Of a DNA stretch of 64,000 bases, positions 44,733 through 55,653 are shown one piece after another (positions within the stretch are counted from its first letter, which is position 1; every line of letters begins with the position of its first letter). The notes under the pieces were generated by a model that had not been told where the DNA came from, ran no database searches, and was given only the letters and a program-made list of their open reading frames with translations. This DNA is from Belnapia sp. F-4-1. GTDB lineage: Bacteria; Pseudomonadota; Alphaproteobacteria; Acetobacterales; Acetobacteraceae. A program made the position numbers and the translations under genes. The DNA lies in contig NZ_KN676113.1 of the NCBI RefSeq assembly GCF_000802185.1, positions 2,128,819 to 2,192,818 on the forward strand, in the 5' to 3' direction.

Positions 44733-45752
44733 ATGCTGCGCCTGGACAAGTTCGAGAAGTACAAGCTGACCTTCGGTCCTACCCCGATCGAGTTCCTGCC
44801 GCGCATGACGCAGGCGCTGGGCGGCGGGGTCGAAATCTGGGCCAAGCGCGACGACTGCAATTCCGGCCTCGCCATGGGCGGCAACAAGCTGCGCAAGCTG
44901 GAATACATCGTCCCCGACGCCATCGCCTCCAATGCCGACACGCTGGTCTCGATCGGCGGCGTGCAGTCCAACCACACGCGCATGGTGGCGGCGACGGCGG
45001 CCAAGCTCGGCATGAAATGCGTCGTCGTGCAGGAGAGCTGGGTGCCGCACGAGGATGCGGTCTATGACCGCGTCGGCAACATCCTGCTGACCCGGCTGAT
45101 GGGCGCCGACAGCCGCATCGTGGAGGACGGCTTCGACATCGGCATCCGCCGCAGCTGGGAGGAGGCGATCCAATCGGTGAAGGATGCCGGCGGCAAGCCC
45201 TACGGCATCCCGGCCGGCGCCTCGGTCCACAAGTATGGCGGGCTCGGCTATGTCGGCTTCGCCGAGGAGGTCCGGGCGCAGGAGGCGGAGCTCGGCTTCC
45301 GCTTCGACTACATCATCGTCTGCGTCGTCACCGGCTCCACCCAGGCGGGCATGATCGTCGGCTTCGCGGCGGATGGGCGGGGGGAGAGGGTCATTGGCAT
45401 CGATGCCTCGGGCACGCCGGAGGCGACGCGGGCGCAGGTGCGCCAGATCGTCGACAGCACCGCGGAGCTGGTGGAGCTCGGCCGGCCGGTGCGCGAGGAG
45501 GAGATCGTCATCCTCAACGATTACGCTTATCCGGCCTATGGCGTCCCCAGCGCCGAGACCAACGAGGCGATCCGCTTCGCCGCCCGGACCGAGGCGATGA
45601 TCACCGACCCGGTCTATGAGGGGAAGTCGATGCAGGGGATGATGGACCTGGTGAAGCGGGGCTTCTTCCCGGCCGGATCGAAGGTGCTCTACGCGCATCT
45701 TGGCGGCGCGCCGGCGCTCAACGGCTACAGCTACACCTACCGCAACGGCTGA
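44733..45752 (+). CDS. acdS: 1-Aminocyclopropane-1-carboxylate deaminase
   Basis: This 339-residue PLP enzyme splits ACC, the plant ethylene precursor, into ammonia and 2-oxobutyrate. The PLP lysine is K52 in [10 protein letters not shown], and S79/N80 lie in [11 protein letters not shown]295-E296 ([10 protein letters not shown]) and L323 ([11 protein letters not shown]) correspond, with a one-residue offset, to the residues that separate true ACC deaminases from D-cysteine desulfhydrases. Length equals known AcdS (about 338). A GAGGAAAG ribosome site precedes the ATG. The neighbouring Lrp regulator supports the call. It suggests contact with plants or ACC-producing organisms. Confidence 0.93.
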   Translation: MLRLDKFEKYKLTFGPTPIEFLPRMTQALGGGVEIWAKRDDCNSGLAMGGNKLRKLEYIVPDAIASNADTLVSIGGVQSNHTRMVAATAAKLGMKCVVVQESWVPHEDAVYDRVGNILLTRLMGADSRIVEDGFDIGIRRSWEEAIQSVKDAGGKPYGIPAGASVHKYGGLGYVGFAEEVRAQEAELGFRFDYIIVCVVTGSTQAGMIVGFAADGRGERVIGIDASGTPEATRAQVRQIVDSTAELVELGRPVREEEIVILNDYAYPAYGVPSAETNEAIRFAARTEAMITDPVYEGKSMQGMMDLVKRGFFPAGSKVLYAHLGGAPALNGYSYTYRNG

Positions 45753-45758
45753 GCCGCC

Positions 45759-46016
45759 ATGGCGGCCCTGGTGCTCTGCGAGTGGGCGCCGGGCGGCCAG
45801 GCCGCCTGGCTCGACCGGGTGCGGCCCCTGCTGCTGCGGGGGCGGGCGGAGCTGCTCTTTCTCGGTGCCGAGGCGGCGGGCGGGGGCGGCGTCGCCGGGC
45901 TGCGCTTCTCCAGCCTGGAGGCGGCGGAGGGCTTCGCGGGCGCGGCGTGGTCGGCCTGTCGGGTGCTGCGCCTCGCCGCGCCCGGGCTGGGGGAGGGGCC
46001 CGCGTCCTTTCCCTGA
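45759..46016 (+). CDS. Small DUF1330-like protein
   Basis: This 85-residue protein starts six bases after acdS, so it is probably co-transcribed. The segment GLRFSSLEAAEGFAGAAWSACRVLRLAA recalls the DUF1330/dimeric alpha-beta barrel fold, but the match is weak and the family's other residues are not clear. G/C-rich codon use and tight spacing support coding. I propose no function; a role tied to ACC use is only suggested by position. Confidence 0.5.
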   Translation: MAALVLCEWAPGGQAAWLDRVRPLLLRGRAELLFLGAEAAGGGGVAGLRFSSLEAAEGFAGAAWSACRVLRLAAPGLGEGPASFP

Positions 46017-46031
46017 CGCGGGCCCGCCGGG

Positions 46032-46628
46032 TCAGCGGGTGGGCTGGCCGCCGGGGGCGCCAGTCGGCATCTGCATCTGCTGATAGCCGGAGGGCGCGGT
46101 GAAGCGGGCGGCATCCTGCGGGCCGTAGTTGACCTCGGTGGCTTCCATGGACGCCGTCTGGCCGTTGACCGTGCCGGTGCTGCGGAGCATGACGCCGTCG
46201 GTGGTCATGCAGGACTCGCCGGTGGCGCCCTGGTTCTCGTAGCGCCAGAGGGTGCAGCTCTGCCCGGCGACGGTCGCCGTGCCGCCGCGGGTGAATTTCG
46301 CCGTCTCCGGCGGCTGGGTCGGGATGCTGACGCCGCCCGGGCCGTTGTTGAGCGGCATCTGCATGATCATGCGCTGCTGCTCCATGACGACGAACATGGT
46401 CTTCGCGCGCTGGTCCATCACCGACCAGCCCATGCCGCCCGGCATGTCGACGCGGAGCTTCTGGTCGGCGACGCGCCAGGCCATGCGCATCTCCTGCCCG
46501 GCCTGGCCGCCGGCGACTCGGTAGGTGACGCTGACATCGCGGGTCGGCATCAGCGGCGGGCGCTCCTGCGCCATGGCCGGAGCCACGGCGAGAGTGGCGA
46601 CCACCGCCGCAATCGGGAAGCTACGCAT
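46032..46628 (-). CDS. Periplasmic DUF4412-like protein
   Basis: This 198-residue exported protein has a signal peptide (FPIAAVVATLAVAPAMA, cleavage near residue 21). The mature part has beta-strand-like alternation, DVSVTYRVAGG, LRVDMPGG and the AGQSCTLWRYENQGATGESCMTTDGVML region, resembling DUF4412/LolA-like domains. Function is unknown. Its ATG overlaps the ftsK stop as TGATG, so it is co-translated with ftsK. Notably it takes the position where lolA, a related fold, often follows ftsK. Confidence 0.65.
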   Translation of the reverse strand: MRSFPIAAVVATLAVAPAMAQERPPLMPTRDVSVTYRVAGGQAGQEMRMAWRVADQKLRVDMPGGMGWSVMDQRAKTMFVVMEQQRMIMQMPLNNGPGGVSIPTQPPETAKFTRGGTATVAGQSCTLWRYENQGATGESCMTTDGVMLRSTGTVNGQTASMEATEVNYGPQDAARFTAPSGYQQMQMPTGAPGGQPTR

Positions 46629-49147
46629 CAATCCTCCTCGGTACGGCGTGTCAGCACCTCCCGCTTGCCAACGTGATTGGCGGGACCGACGACGCCCTCT
46701 TTTTCCATCTGTTCGATGAGCTTGGCGGCGCGGTTGTAGCCGATGTTGAGGTGCCGCTGAATGAACGACGTGCTGGCCTTCCCCTCGCGGCTCACGAGTG
46801 CGACAGCCTGGTCGAACAGGCCCTTCTCGCTGTCGCTGCCTGCGGCGATGCCGGATAACGACAGGCCCTCGCCGCCGTCGAGCTCCTCGTCGCTCTCGGT
46901 CACTTCCTCGACATAGGCAGGCTCGCCCTGCTCGCGCAGGAATTCCACCACCTTCTCGACCTCGGTATCGGAAACGAAGGGGCCGTGGACGCGGGCGACG
47001 CGGCCGCCGCCCGCCATGTGGAGCATGTCGCCCTGGCCGAGCAGCTGCTCCGCGCCCTGCTCGCCGAGGATGGTGCGGCTGTCGATCTTGCTGGTCACTT
47101 GGAAGGAGATGCGGGTCGGGAAGTTCGCCTTGATGGTGCCGGTGATGACATCCACCGAGGGCCGCTGCGTCGCCATGATGACATGGATGCCGGCGGCGCG
47201 GGCCATCTGCGCGAGGCGCTGCACCGCAGCCTCGATCTCCTTGCCGGCGACGATCATCAGGTCGGCCATCTCGTCGATGACGACGACGATCATCGGCAGG
47301 GGCGAGAGGGCGAGCGGCTGTTCCTCGAAGACGGGCTTGCCGGTTTCCGGGTCGAAGCCGGTCTGCACCTTGCGGGTCAGCACCTCGCCGCGCCGGCGGG
47401 CCTCGACGACCTTCTCGTTGTAGCCGCCGATATTGCGGACGCCGAGCTGGGACATGGCGCGGTAGCGCTTCTCCATCTCGCGCACCGTCCACTTCAGCGC
47501 GCCGATCGCCTTGGGCGGCTCCGTCACCACCGGCGCCAGCAGGTGCGGGATGCGGTCATAGACCGACAATTCCAGCATCTTCGGGTCGATCATGATGAAG
47601 CGGCACTCCTCCGGGCTGAAGCGCCAGAGCAGCGACAGGATCATCGTGTTGATCGCGACCGACTTGCCCGAGCCGGTGGTGCCGGCGATCAGCAGGTGCG
47701 GCATGCGGGCGAGGTCGGCGATCACCGGGTTGCCGCCGATATCCTTGCCGAGGGCCAGCGGCAGGCGGCCAGGGTGGCGCACCCATTCCTCGGCGGCCAT
47801 CGACTCGCTGAAATAGACCGTCTCGCGCTTGGCGTTCGGCAGCTCGATGCCGATGACGTTGCGGCCGGGGACGGTGGCGATGCGCACGGCCGTGACATGC
47901 ATGTTGCGGGCGATGTCGTCGGCGAGGCCGATGACGCGGGCGGACTTGGTGCCTGGCGCTGGCTCCAGCTCGTAGAGGGTCACGACCGGGCCGGGATTGA
48001 TGGCGGCGATGCGTCCGCGCACGCCGTAATCCTCCAGCACCTGCTCCAGCAGCCGGGCATTGGCCTGCAGGGCTTCCTCCGAGGGGCGGCCGGTGCGCTT
48101 GGCGGGCGGCTCCTGCAGCAGGGAGAGCGGCGGCAGCTGCCAGGGGCTGTCCTGCAGGTCGAGCTGGGGCTGGCGCACCGTCTCGCTGCGCTTCTGCGGC
48201 ATGGGCGGGGCGGCAACCTTGGGCGGCTTGCTGACGACGGGAGGCGGGCCGGCCATGGGCTCGGCGCGGTCCTCGGCCAGGCGCGGCTCGCGGCGGGGCG
48301 CGCGAGGGACGCGCGGCGCCTCGGCCGCGGCATCGGCGGCTCGGAGCACGCTCGCCAAATCATCCGGCGGCGGGCCGGCCGGGCGGCGTCGGCGAAAGCG
48401 AAAGAGGCTGGCGATGCCGCCGCCGATGCGGCCGAGCAAGCCCCACGCCTGCCGCGCCCCGGCGCCGCCTGCGCGCGAGAGGCCGGCCGCGCCGAATCGG
48501 GCAACGCCACCCGCGCCCGTCCGCGCGGCCCGCCCGAGGCCGACCCATTCGCTCGGCGAAAGGCCAAGGGCGGCGGCGGAGAGGGCGAGCGCCAGGGCGA
48601 CAAGCGCGACATCGCCGATCACCGTGCCGAAGGGCCCGAACAGGGCTGCTGCCTGGTGGGCAACGGCGCCATGGACCACGAGGCCGGCTGCGCCGCCGGC
48701 CCCGGCCTCGACCGGGATGCCGGCGGGGAGGGGCGCCAGGGTCAGCAGCGCCGCGAGCAGCGGCATGGCGGCGAGCAGGGCCGCAAGCCGCGCCGGGAAA
48801 AGGCCGAGGCCGCGATGGCTGCCGAGCCGCCAGGCCCAGCCGAGCAGGGCGAGGCCCGGCAGCGCCCCGGCCCAGCCGAAGCCCTGCATCAGCAGGTCCG
48901 ACAGCGTGGCGCCCGCCGGGCCGGCGAGGTTGGTCGGAGCCCGCGCGGTGGCGGTCGAGAGCGAGGGGTCGGCCGGGTCGTAGCTGGCCAGCGCCACCAA
49001 CAGGCCGAGCCCCGTCAGGGCGGCGACTAGGGCCAGCAGCTCGAAGAGGCGTCGGCGCATCGCCGCCTTCACCGCCGGCGAGGCGAAGCGGCGGAGGCGG
49101 GCGGAAGGGGCGGGGCGGTCGGCGGCGGAGATGCGGGGCGCGGGCAT
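46628..49147 (-). CDS. ftsK: DNA translocase FtsK
   Basis: This 839-residue translocase pumps chromosome ends through the closing septum. The N-terminal membrane part has about four helices in residues 30-210. A Pro/Arg-rich linker of about 110 residues leads to the motor, with Walker [16 protein letters not shown] and Walker [14 protein letters not shown]. The C-terminal winged-helix gamma domain ([29 protein letters not shown]) reads polar KOPS sequences. The frame is open to 49195, but I start at ATG 49147. The linker is short compared with enteric FtsK. It is coupled to the DUF4412 gene downstream. Confidence 0.95.
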   Translation of the reverse strand: MPAPRISAADRPAPSARLRRFASPAVKAAMRRRLFELLALVAALTGLGLLVALASYDPADPSLSTATARAPTNLAGPAGATLSDLLMQGFGWAGALPGLALLGWAWRLGSHRGLGLFPARLAALLAAMPLLAALLTLAPLPAGIPVEAGAGGAAGLVVHGAVAHQAAALFGPFGTVIGDVALVALALALSAAALGLSPSEWVGLGRAARTGAGGVARFGAAGLSRAGGAGARQAWGLLGRIGGGIASLFRFRRRRPAGPPPDDLASVLRAADAAAEAPRVPRAPRREPRLAEDRAEPMAGPPPVVSKPPKVAAPPMPQKRSETVRQPQLDLQDSPWQLPPLSLLQEPPAKRTGRPSEEALQANARLLEQVLEDYGVRGRIAAINPGPVVTLYELEPAPGTKSARVIGLADDIARNMHVTAVRIATVPGRNVIGIELPNAKRETVYFSESMAAEEWVRHPGRLPLALGKDIGGNPVIADLARMPHLLIAGTTGSGKSVAINTMILSLLWRFSPEECRFIMIDPKMLELSVYDRIPHLLAPVVTEPPKAIGALKWTVREMEKRYRAMSQLGVRNIGGYNEKVVEARRRGEVLTRKVQTGFDPETGKPVFEEQPLALSPLPMIVVVIDEMADLMIVAGKEIEAAVQRLAQMARAAGIHVIMATQRPSVDVITGTIKANFPTRISFQVTSKIDSRTILGEQGAEQLLGQGDMLHMAGGGRVARVHGPFVSDTEVEKVVEFLREQGEPAYVEEVTESDEELDGGEGLSLSGIAAGSDSEKGLFDQAVALVSREGKASTSFIQRHLNIGYNRAAKLIEQMEKEGVVGPANHVGKREVLTRRTEED

Positions 49148-49221
49148 AGGTCGCGGGGTCCGGTTTTCAGAACAGGCCCCAAGGATAGCGCGCAAATCCT
49201 TGCCCGGCCACGGAATCCATG

Positions 49222-49252
49222 AAAAGGGGCGCCGACCTTGCGGCCGGCGCCC
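49222..49252 (-). terminator. Intrinsic terminator of the TorF porin gene
   Basis: An 8-bp stem (49227-49234 with 49245-49252, GGGCGCCG/CGGCGCCC) with a 10-nt loop is followed on the minus strand by CTTTTC. It lies 27 bp past the porin stop and separates the gene from ftsK. Confidence 0.7.
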
Positions 49253-49278
49253 TTGTCAGCTCCGCGAGAGGGCTCGGA

Positions 49279-50076
49279 TCAGAAGACCTTGCTCAAGGTG
49301 AAGAGCACGCGGCCGTCGCAGGCGCGCTGGCCGCCGCTCGCCCGGTCGGCGACGGGGATGCAGTCGCGCTTGCTGATATCCGTGCCGTACCAGGCGACCG
49401 AGGCGGTCACGCCGGCATAGATCTCGCGCGACACGCCAATCGAGTACCAGAGGTAGTCCGGCGTGCCGAAGAGCGGGTTGCGCTGGATCCACTGGTGGCC
49501 GAGGCGGCCCGAAGCGGTGAAGCCGTAAGGCAGCGTCACGTCCGCGCCGCCCTCGACGTAGAAGCCGTCGCCCGAGCGGCCGAAGAAGTTCGGCGAGTAG
49601 TTGAAGGCGCCCATCAGCTTGACGATGTCGATGGTGTAGGAGGCCTTGAGGGCGACCTCGTGGTACTCGTTCAGCTGCGTGCCCGGCGCCTTGTCCTGGC
49701 CCGGATAGAGATAGGCGATGTAGCCGACATCGAGTGCGACGCCTCCCAGCTCGAAGCGGTAGCCGGCCAGCAGGTCGAGTTCCTGCCGCGTGTCGTTCCA
49801 GGGGCTGGCGACGAATTTCGCGTTGGTGAGGAAGGCGCCGATATAGAAGCCGCTGTCGTGCTGGACATCGACCGTGCCCTGGAAGGCCCAGTTGTTGCGC
49901 GTCTGGCTGATGCCGCGGAACAGGTAGTCGTTCGCGATCACCGGCGTCAGCGTGACGGTGAGGCCGAGGGACGGGATGGCGGTCTGCGCCGCGGCGGGCA
50001 TGGCCGGCAGCAGCAGGGCGGCGGCGGCGACCCAGGCGTGGCGGAGCGCGGCGAGGAGGCCGGACTTGGTTCTCAT
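49279..50076 (-). CDS. TorF-family putative outer-membrane porin
   Basis: This 265-residue exported beta-barrel protein has a signal peptide ending near AAAQ (about residue 31) and mature alternating strands ending in F (LSKVF), the outer-membrane sorting signal. The GLTVTLTPVIANDYLFRGISQTRNNWAFQG opening matches the TIGR02001 family. Genes of this family often sit beside glnK-amt, as here, which suggests a nitrogen-related role, but the solute is unproven. It has its own terminator and lies 43 bp past the amt terminator. Confidence 0.82.
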   Translation of the reverse strand: MRTKSGLLAALRHAWVAAAALLLPAMPAAAQTAIPSLGLTVTLTPVIANDYLFRGISQTRNNWAFQGTVDVQHDSGFYIGAFLTNAKFVASPWNDTRQELDLLAGYRFELGGVALDVGYIAYLYPGQDKAPGTQLNEYHEVALKASYTIDIVKLMGAFNYSPNFFGRSGDGFYVEGGADVTLPYGFTASGRLGHQWIQRNPLFGTPDYLWYSIGVSREIYAGVTASVAWYGTDISKRDCIPVADRASGGQRACDGRVLFTLSKVF

Positions 50077-50119
50077 GCTTCGGTAACCCCCAGGTTTTGA
50101 TGTCGTAACGTGAGCGGGC

Positions 50120-50159
50120 AAAAAAAGGGCCGGAGGGGGCGACCAAGCCCCCGCCGGCC
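50120..50159 (-). terminator. Intrinsic terminator of glnK-amt
   Basis: A 13-bp near-perfect stem (50128-50140 with 50147-50159, GGCCGG-A-GGGGGC against its complement) has a 6-nt loop and is followed on the minus strand by seven Ts. It starts six bases past the amt stop: a textbook terminator. Confidence 0.85.
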
Positions 50160-50165
50160 GCTGTC

Positions 50166-51500
<1,335 letters not shown>

Positions 51501-51536
51501 GTGTTCCCCTGTATCCCTATTGAGCTTCACGCAGCG

Positions 51537-51914
<378 letters not shown>

Positions 51915-51915
51915 T

Positions 51916-51931
51916 TACAAAATCCGTGCCA
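51916..51931 (-). promoter_or_regulatory. Sigma-54 promoter of glnK-amt
   Basis: On the minus strand TGGCACGGATTTTGTA matches the -24/-12 consensus TGGCACGRNNNTTGCW at all defined positions but one (T for C in the -12 GC). It ends 41 bp before the glnK ATG, leaving a leader of about 30 nt. NtrC-dependent induction under nitrogen limitation is expected; I could not pick out a clear NtrC site. Confidence 0.75.
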
Positions 51932-52056
51932 TGGGCCGGGGCCAGGACCGGCCGGGGAAAGCGTCGCGATTGTTTGCAAGCCTGCCTATTTTTTGGGCGG
52001 AGCGGGCAGGGCTTGGGCAGGTGGACCCCAGGTCGCAGCCATGGGATGAGCCAGTC

Positions 52057-53328
52057 ATGACATCGAACACCGAGTTGGCCGTCTGCGTGATCGGCGCCGG
52101 GCCGGTCGGCGCCACCCTCGCCGCGACGCTGGCCGCCGCCGGCTTGCCCGTAGCCGTGGTGGACAGCGCGCCGCTGCCGCCCATGGCGCTGCCGGATTTC
52201 GACGGGCGGGCCTATGCCATCGCCCTTACCTCGAAGCGGCTGCTGGCGGCCTCGGGGGTATGGGAGCGGCTGCCGGCCGAGCCCTGCGGCATCCGCCGCA
52301 TCCGCGTCGCCGACGGGCGTCCGGGCGAGCCGGCCTCGCCGCTCTCGCTGATGTTCGAGGCGGCCGAGGTCTCGGAGGAGCCCTTCGGCTACATGGTCGA
52401 GGCGCGAAGCCTGCGGATGGCGCTGAACGCGGCGATGCCGGAGATGCCCAGTCTCCGTGTCTTCGCCCCGGCGACGGCCGAGGTGGAGCGGCGGGCCGAT
52501 GGTGCGACAGTGCGCCTCTCGACCGGGGAGGTGCTGCAGGCGCGGCTGGTGGTCGCCGCCGAGGGGCGCAACAGTCCGCTCCGCCGCCAGGCCGGCATCC
52601 GCGCGACGACACTCGACTACCACCAGATCGGCATGGTCGGCGCCTTCGCCCATGAGCTGCCGCATGAGGGTGTGGCGCTCGAGCAATTCCTGCCGAACGG
52701 GCCCTTCGCGCAGCTGCCGCTGGCGGGGCCGGACCGCTTCGGCACGGCCGCCTACCCCCATGCCTCCGCCTTTGTCTGGGCCGACCGGACGCCGATTGCC
52801 CGGCGGATGCTGGCGCTCGACGACGCGGGTTTCGGGCGGGAGCTGGGGCGCCGGCTCGGGCCGCATCTGGGTGCGGTGAAGCCGATCGGGCGGCGCTGGT
52901 CCTACCCGCTCTCGGCCCTCTTGGTGGATCGCTGGACGGATACGCGCCTCGCCCTCATCGGCGATGCGGCGCATGGGGTGCATCCGATCGCGGGGCAGGG
53001 GCTCAACCTCGGCTTCCGCGACGTGGCGGCACTGGCCGAGGAGGTGATCGCCGCCTGGAATGCCGGGGCCGATCCCGGCGCAGCGCAGGTTCTGGCGCGT
53101 TATCAGGCGCGGCGGCGGCCTGACACGCTGCTGATGCTCACGGGCATGCACGCGCTGGAGCGGCTCTTCGGCAACGACTTCGCGCCGGTCCGGATCGCGC
53201 GGCGCCTTGGCATCGCGGCGGTCGATCGGATGCCGGGGCTGAAGCGGGCCTTCGCCCGGCAGGCGATGGGGCTCGGCCCGGGGGTGACGGGGCTTCTGGC
53301 GGGACAGGGCTTGATGAAGGCGGGGTAG
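52057..53328 (+). CDS. UbiH/Coq6-family FAD-dependent hydroxylase
   Basis: This 423-residue flavoprotein mono-oxygenase of ubiquinone ring hydroxylation has the FAD motif VIGAGPVGATLAATLAAAG at the N-terminus, the family segment DFDGRAYAIALTSKRLL, and the second FAD motif LALIGDAAHGVHPIAGQGLNLGFRDVAAL near residue 310. Which ring position it acts on (UbiH, UbiF, UbiI or UbiL-like) cannot be told. It diverges from glnK over 181 bp. Its stop is one base from the convergent DUF971 stop. Confidence 0.9.
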   Translation: MTSNTELAVCVIGAGPVGATLAATLAAAGLPVAVVDSAPLPPMALPDFDGRAYAIALTSKRLLAASGVWERLPAEPCGIRRIRVADGRPGEPASPLSLMFEAAEVSEEPFGYMVEARSLRMALNAAMPEMPSLRVFAPATAEVERRADGATVRLSTGEVLQARLVVAAEGRNSPLRRQAGIRATTLDYHQIGMVGAFAHELPHEGVALEQFLPNGPFAQLPLAGPDRFGTAAYPHASAFVWADRTPIARRMLALDDAGFGRELGRRLGPHLGAVKPIGRRWSYPLSALLVDRWTDTRLALIGDAAHGVHPIAGQGLNLGFRDVAALAEEVIAAWNAGADPGAAQVLARYQARRRPDTLLMLTGMHALERLFGNDFAPVRIARRLGIAAVDRMPGLKRAFARQAMGLGPGVTGLLAGQGLMKAG

Positions 53329-53329
53329 G

Positions 53330-53701
53330 CTAGCCTTTCCGCCGCGGCGGCGGGTCGCGGCTCAGCCCCTTCTCCGCCAGCGCCGCCTCATAGGCGGCCC
53401 AGCGCTCCGCCTGCTCCACCCCCAGCCGGTGCAGGTAGTCCCAGCTGTAGATCCCGCTGTCATGCAGGTCGTCGAAGGCGATGCGGATGGCGTAGTGGCC
53501 GACCGGCTCCAGCCGCAGCATGCCGACCTCGCGCCGCCCGGCGACCAGCACCTTCTGCCCCGGCCCATGCCCCTGCACCTCGGCCGAGGGGCTCTCGACG
53601 CGCAGGTACTCGGCTGGCAGGCGGAAGCGGCTGCCATCGTCGAAGGCAACCTCCAGCAGGCGCTCGGCCCGGATCAGGCGGATCTCGGTCGGGGTCGGCA
53701 T
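53330..53701 (-). CDS. DUF971 / gamma-butyrobetaine hydroxylase N-domain-like protein
   Basis: This 123-residue protein is built from the domain that forms the N-terminal zinc-containing region of gamma-butyrobetaine hydroxylases: LLEVAFDDGSRFRLPAEYLRVESPSAEV, then VGHYAIRIAFDDLHDSGIYSWDYL. Stand-alone copies occur next to ParA/Mrp-type or thioredoxin genes in proteobacteria, and their role is unclear. It follows the Trm112-like gene by seven bases in a run of four small genes on this strand. Confidence 0.8.
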   Translation of the reverse strand: MPTPTEIRLIRAERLLEVAFDDGSRFRLPAEYLRVESPSAEVQGHGPGQKVLVAGRREVGMLRLEPVGHYAIRIAFDDLHDSGIYSWDYLHRLGVEQAERWAAYEAALAEKGLSRDPPPRRKG

Positions 53702-53708
53702 GGGCCGC

Positions 53709-53912
53709 TCAATCGTCGAGGCGGCGGGCCTCGTCCGGCAGCATGATCGGGATGCCGTCGCGGATCGGATAGGCGAGCCGGGCCTGGTCGCTGATCAGTT
53801 CGCCGGCGGCGCGGTCGTAGCGCAGCGGGCCCTTGGTCAGCGGACAGACCAGGATCTCCAGCAGGGCGGGGTCCACCTCGGGGGGCGGGGCGTCGGTGGT
53901 GGCGTGGCTCAT
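53709..53912 (-). CDS. Trm112-family protein
   Basis: This 67-residue small protein has the bacterial Trm112/YcaR signature [25 protein letters not shown], then [18 protein letters not shown]. Eukaryotic Trm112 activates methyltransferases; bacterial members are mostly uncharacterised and, as here, lack most of the zinc cysteines. It lies 11 bp after the Lon-domain gene and seven bases before the DUF971 gene. Confidence 0.87.
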   Translation of the reverse strand: MSHATTDAPPPEVDPALLEILVCPLTKGPLRYDRAAGELISDQARLAYPIRDGIPIMLPDEARRLDD

Positions 53913-53923
53913 GGCGTGGTCCT

Positions 53924-54595
53924 CTAGCTCAGCCGCCCGCGGGGCGGCGCGTCGCCGGATGGGGTGCCATGGGCGCCCATCTGGAGCAAGGCGATCAGCA
54001 TGGCGGCGCGCTCGGCCGGCGTCGCCGCCTCCAGCAGGGCCTGCTTTTCCGGCACCTCGAAGGGGCAGATCATGGCGAGCGTCGTCACCAGCTCGCCATC
54101 GGCGGTCTGCTCCACCGCCTCCCAATTCGCGTCGATCCCGCGCACCTTGAAAAAGGGGCGCAGCGCCGCGAGCAGCGCCGCACGGTCGAGCGCGGTCGGC
54201 GCGGCGGGGGCGAGGTCGGCGTGGAAGGCGGCGTAATCGGCCCGCACCCGGCGGTAGCCGCGGCGCAACGCCAGCTCCTCGGCGATGCGGAAGCGGGTCA
54301 CGCCGGTCAGGGTGATGAGGAAGCGCCCGTCTTCCGTCTCGGCGAAGGAGGTCAGCCGCCCGAGGCAGCCGATGCGGTAGAGCCCGGGGCCTGTCTCGCC
54401 CCGCGGCGCGGCCGGGTCCGGCTGGACCATGCCGAACATCCGGCCGGCAGCCAGGCTGTCCTCCGTCATCGCCAGGTAGCGCGGCTCGAAGATGTTCAGC
54501 GGCAGCCGCCCCTCGGGCAGCAGCAAGGCCCCGGACAGCGGGAAGACCGCGATCTCGGCCGGCAGCGCAAGTGGCTCGGCGCGGGGGGCTGCCAC
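53924..54595 (-). CDS. Stand-alone Lon N-terminal (LON substrate-binding) domain protein
   Basis: This 223-residue protein consists of the Lon substrate-recognition domain ([58 protein letters not shown]) without ATPase or protease. Such proteins may bind unfolded clients; the function is not established. The start is GTG 54595, ten bases after the thioredoxin-TPR gene, whose product is also chaperone-like, so the two probably share a proteostasis role. Confidence 0.82.
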   Translation of the reverse strand: MAAPRAEPLALPAEIAVFPLSGALLLPEGRLPLNIFEPRYLAMTEDSLAAGRMFGMVQPDPAAPRGETGPGLYRIGCLGRLTSFAETEDGRFLITLTGVTRFRIAEELALRRGYRRVRADYAAFHADLAPAAPTALDRAALLAALRPFFKVRGIDANWEAVEQTADGELVTTLAMICPFEVPEKQALLEAATPAERAAMLIALLQMGAHGTPSGDAPPRGRLS

Positions 54596-54605
54596 CGTGG
54601 CGGCG

Positions 54606-55556
54606 CTAGCGGAACAGCAGCGAGGACAGCTTGCGCCGCCCTGCCACCGTCGCCGGGTCGGAGAAGCCCCAGGCCTCGAAGAATTTCAGCAGCTGCTTGC
54701 GTGCCGCCTCCTCGTTCCAGGCGGGATCGCGGCGGAAGGCCTCGAGCAGCGCCTCGGCGGCGCCGGCCCGGTCCCCGGCGGCGTTGAGGGCGACGGCGAG
54801 CTCGATCCGCGCCTCATGGTCGTTCGGGTCGGCGGCGAGGCGCGCCTCGAACTCGGAGGTCTTCTCGCGGGCGAGGCGGCCCTCGGCGGCCAGTTCCAGC
54901 GTGCTGCGGACCGAGGCGATGGCAGCGTGGTCGGCGATCTTGGGCGGGAGGTTGTCGAGGACCTGGAGCGCCTGCTCTTCCTGGCCGAGTTCCATCAGGC
55001 TGCGGGCGACGCCGGCGAAGGCCTCCGGGTTCTCCGGCTCCTCCTGCACCAGGGCGCCGTAGATCTGGAGGGCGGTCTGGTGATCACCCTCCTCGGCGGC
55101 GGCCTTGGCCTCGGCGAGCAGGTCGGCGGAGGGCATCTGCCCGCCGGCGAGCTTCAGCAGCCCCTCGACGAAGCGCTTGATCTCGCCCTCGGGCAGCGCG
55201 CCCTGGAACAGGTCGGCGATCTGGCCCTGCCAGAAGGCGGCGACGGTCGGCACGCTTTGCAGCGGCAGGCCGAGCTGCGTCAGCTGCTGGACGAGCGCCC
55301 GGTTCTTGTCGATGTCGATCTTGACCAGCTTCACCCGTCCGCCGGCGGCGCGCACCACCTTCTCGATCGCCGGCGTCAGCGTCTTGCACGGGCCGCACCA
55401 GGTCGCCCAGAAATCGACGAGGACGGGGACTTGGCGGCTGGCCTCGACCACATCCTGCATGAAGGTCTTCTGGTCGCCCTCCACGATCAGGTCGGCGCCG
55501 CCGGCCGGGGCCCCGGCGGGGGGGGCCTGGCGGTTCGGGTCGAAGATGACGTCCAT
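54606..55556 (-). CDS. Thioredoxin-TPR co-chaperone (CnoX/YbbN-like)
   Basis: This 316-residue protein has a thioredoxin domain (residues 22-130) with active site W-C54-G-P-C57. The C-terminal half has TPR-like helices (ADLLAEAKAAAEEGDHQTALQIYGALVQEEPENPEAF). E. coli CnoX has lost one active-site Cys, whereas alphaproteobacterial homologues keep CxxC, as here. They hold oxidised clients for GroEL/DnaK. ATG 55556 has GAGGAA ahead, better than ATG 55571. It leads the Lon-N/Trm112/DUF971 run. Confidence 0.88.
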   Translation of the reverse strand: MDVIFDPNRQAPPAGAPAGGADLIVEGDQKTFMQDVVEASRQVPVLVDFWATWCGPCKTLTPAIEKVVRAAGGRVKLVKIDIDKNRALVQQLTQLGLPLQSVPTVAAFWQGQIADLFQGALPEGEIKRFVEGLLKLAGGQMPSADLLAEAKAAAEEGDHQTALQIYGALVQEEPENPEAFAGVARSLMELGQEEQALQVLDNLPPKIADHAAIASVRSTLELAAEGRLAREKTSEFEARLAADPNDHEARIELAVALNAAGDRAGAAEALLEAFRRDPAWNEEAARKQLLKFFEAWGFSDPATVAGRRKLSSLLFR

Positions 55557-55653
55557 GTCAGGGTTCCTCATATGCGGTCATAGATGCGCCGGTATGGCGT
55601 AAGGGCAATGGGCAGGGCGCAGATGGTGGGCGTCCGGGGGCCGTTTCAATATT

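Noticed and set aside
46985-49030. 681-codon plus-strand frame opposite ftsK
   Set aside because: Antisense shadow of a conserved gene in GC-rich sequence; no start signal or family features.
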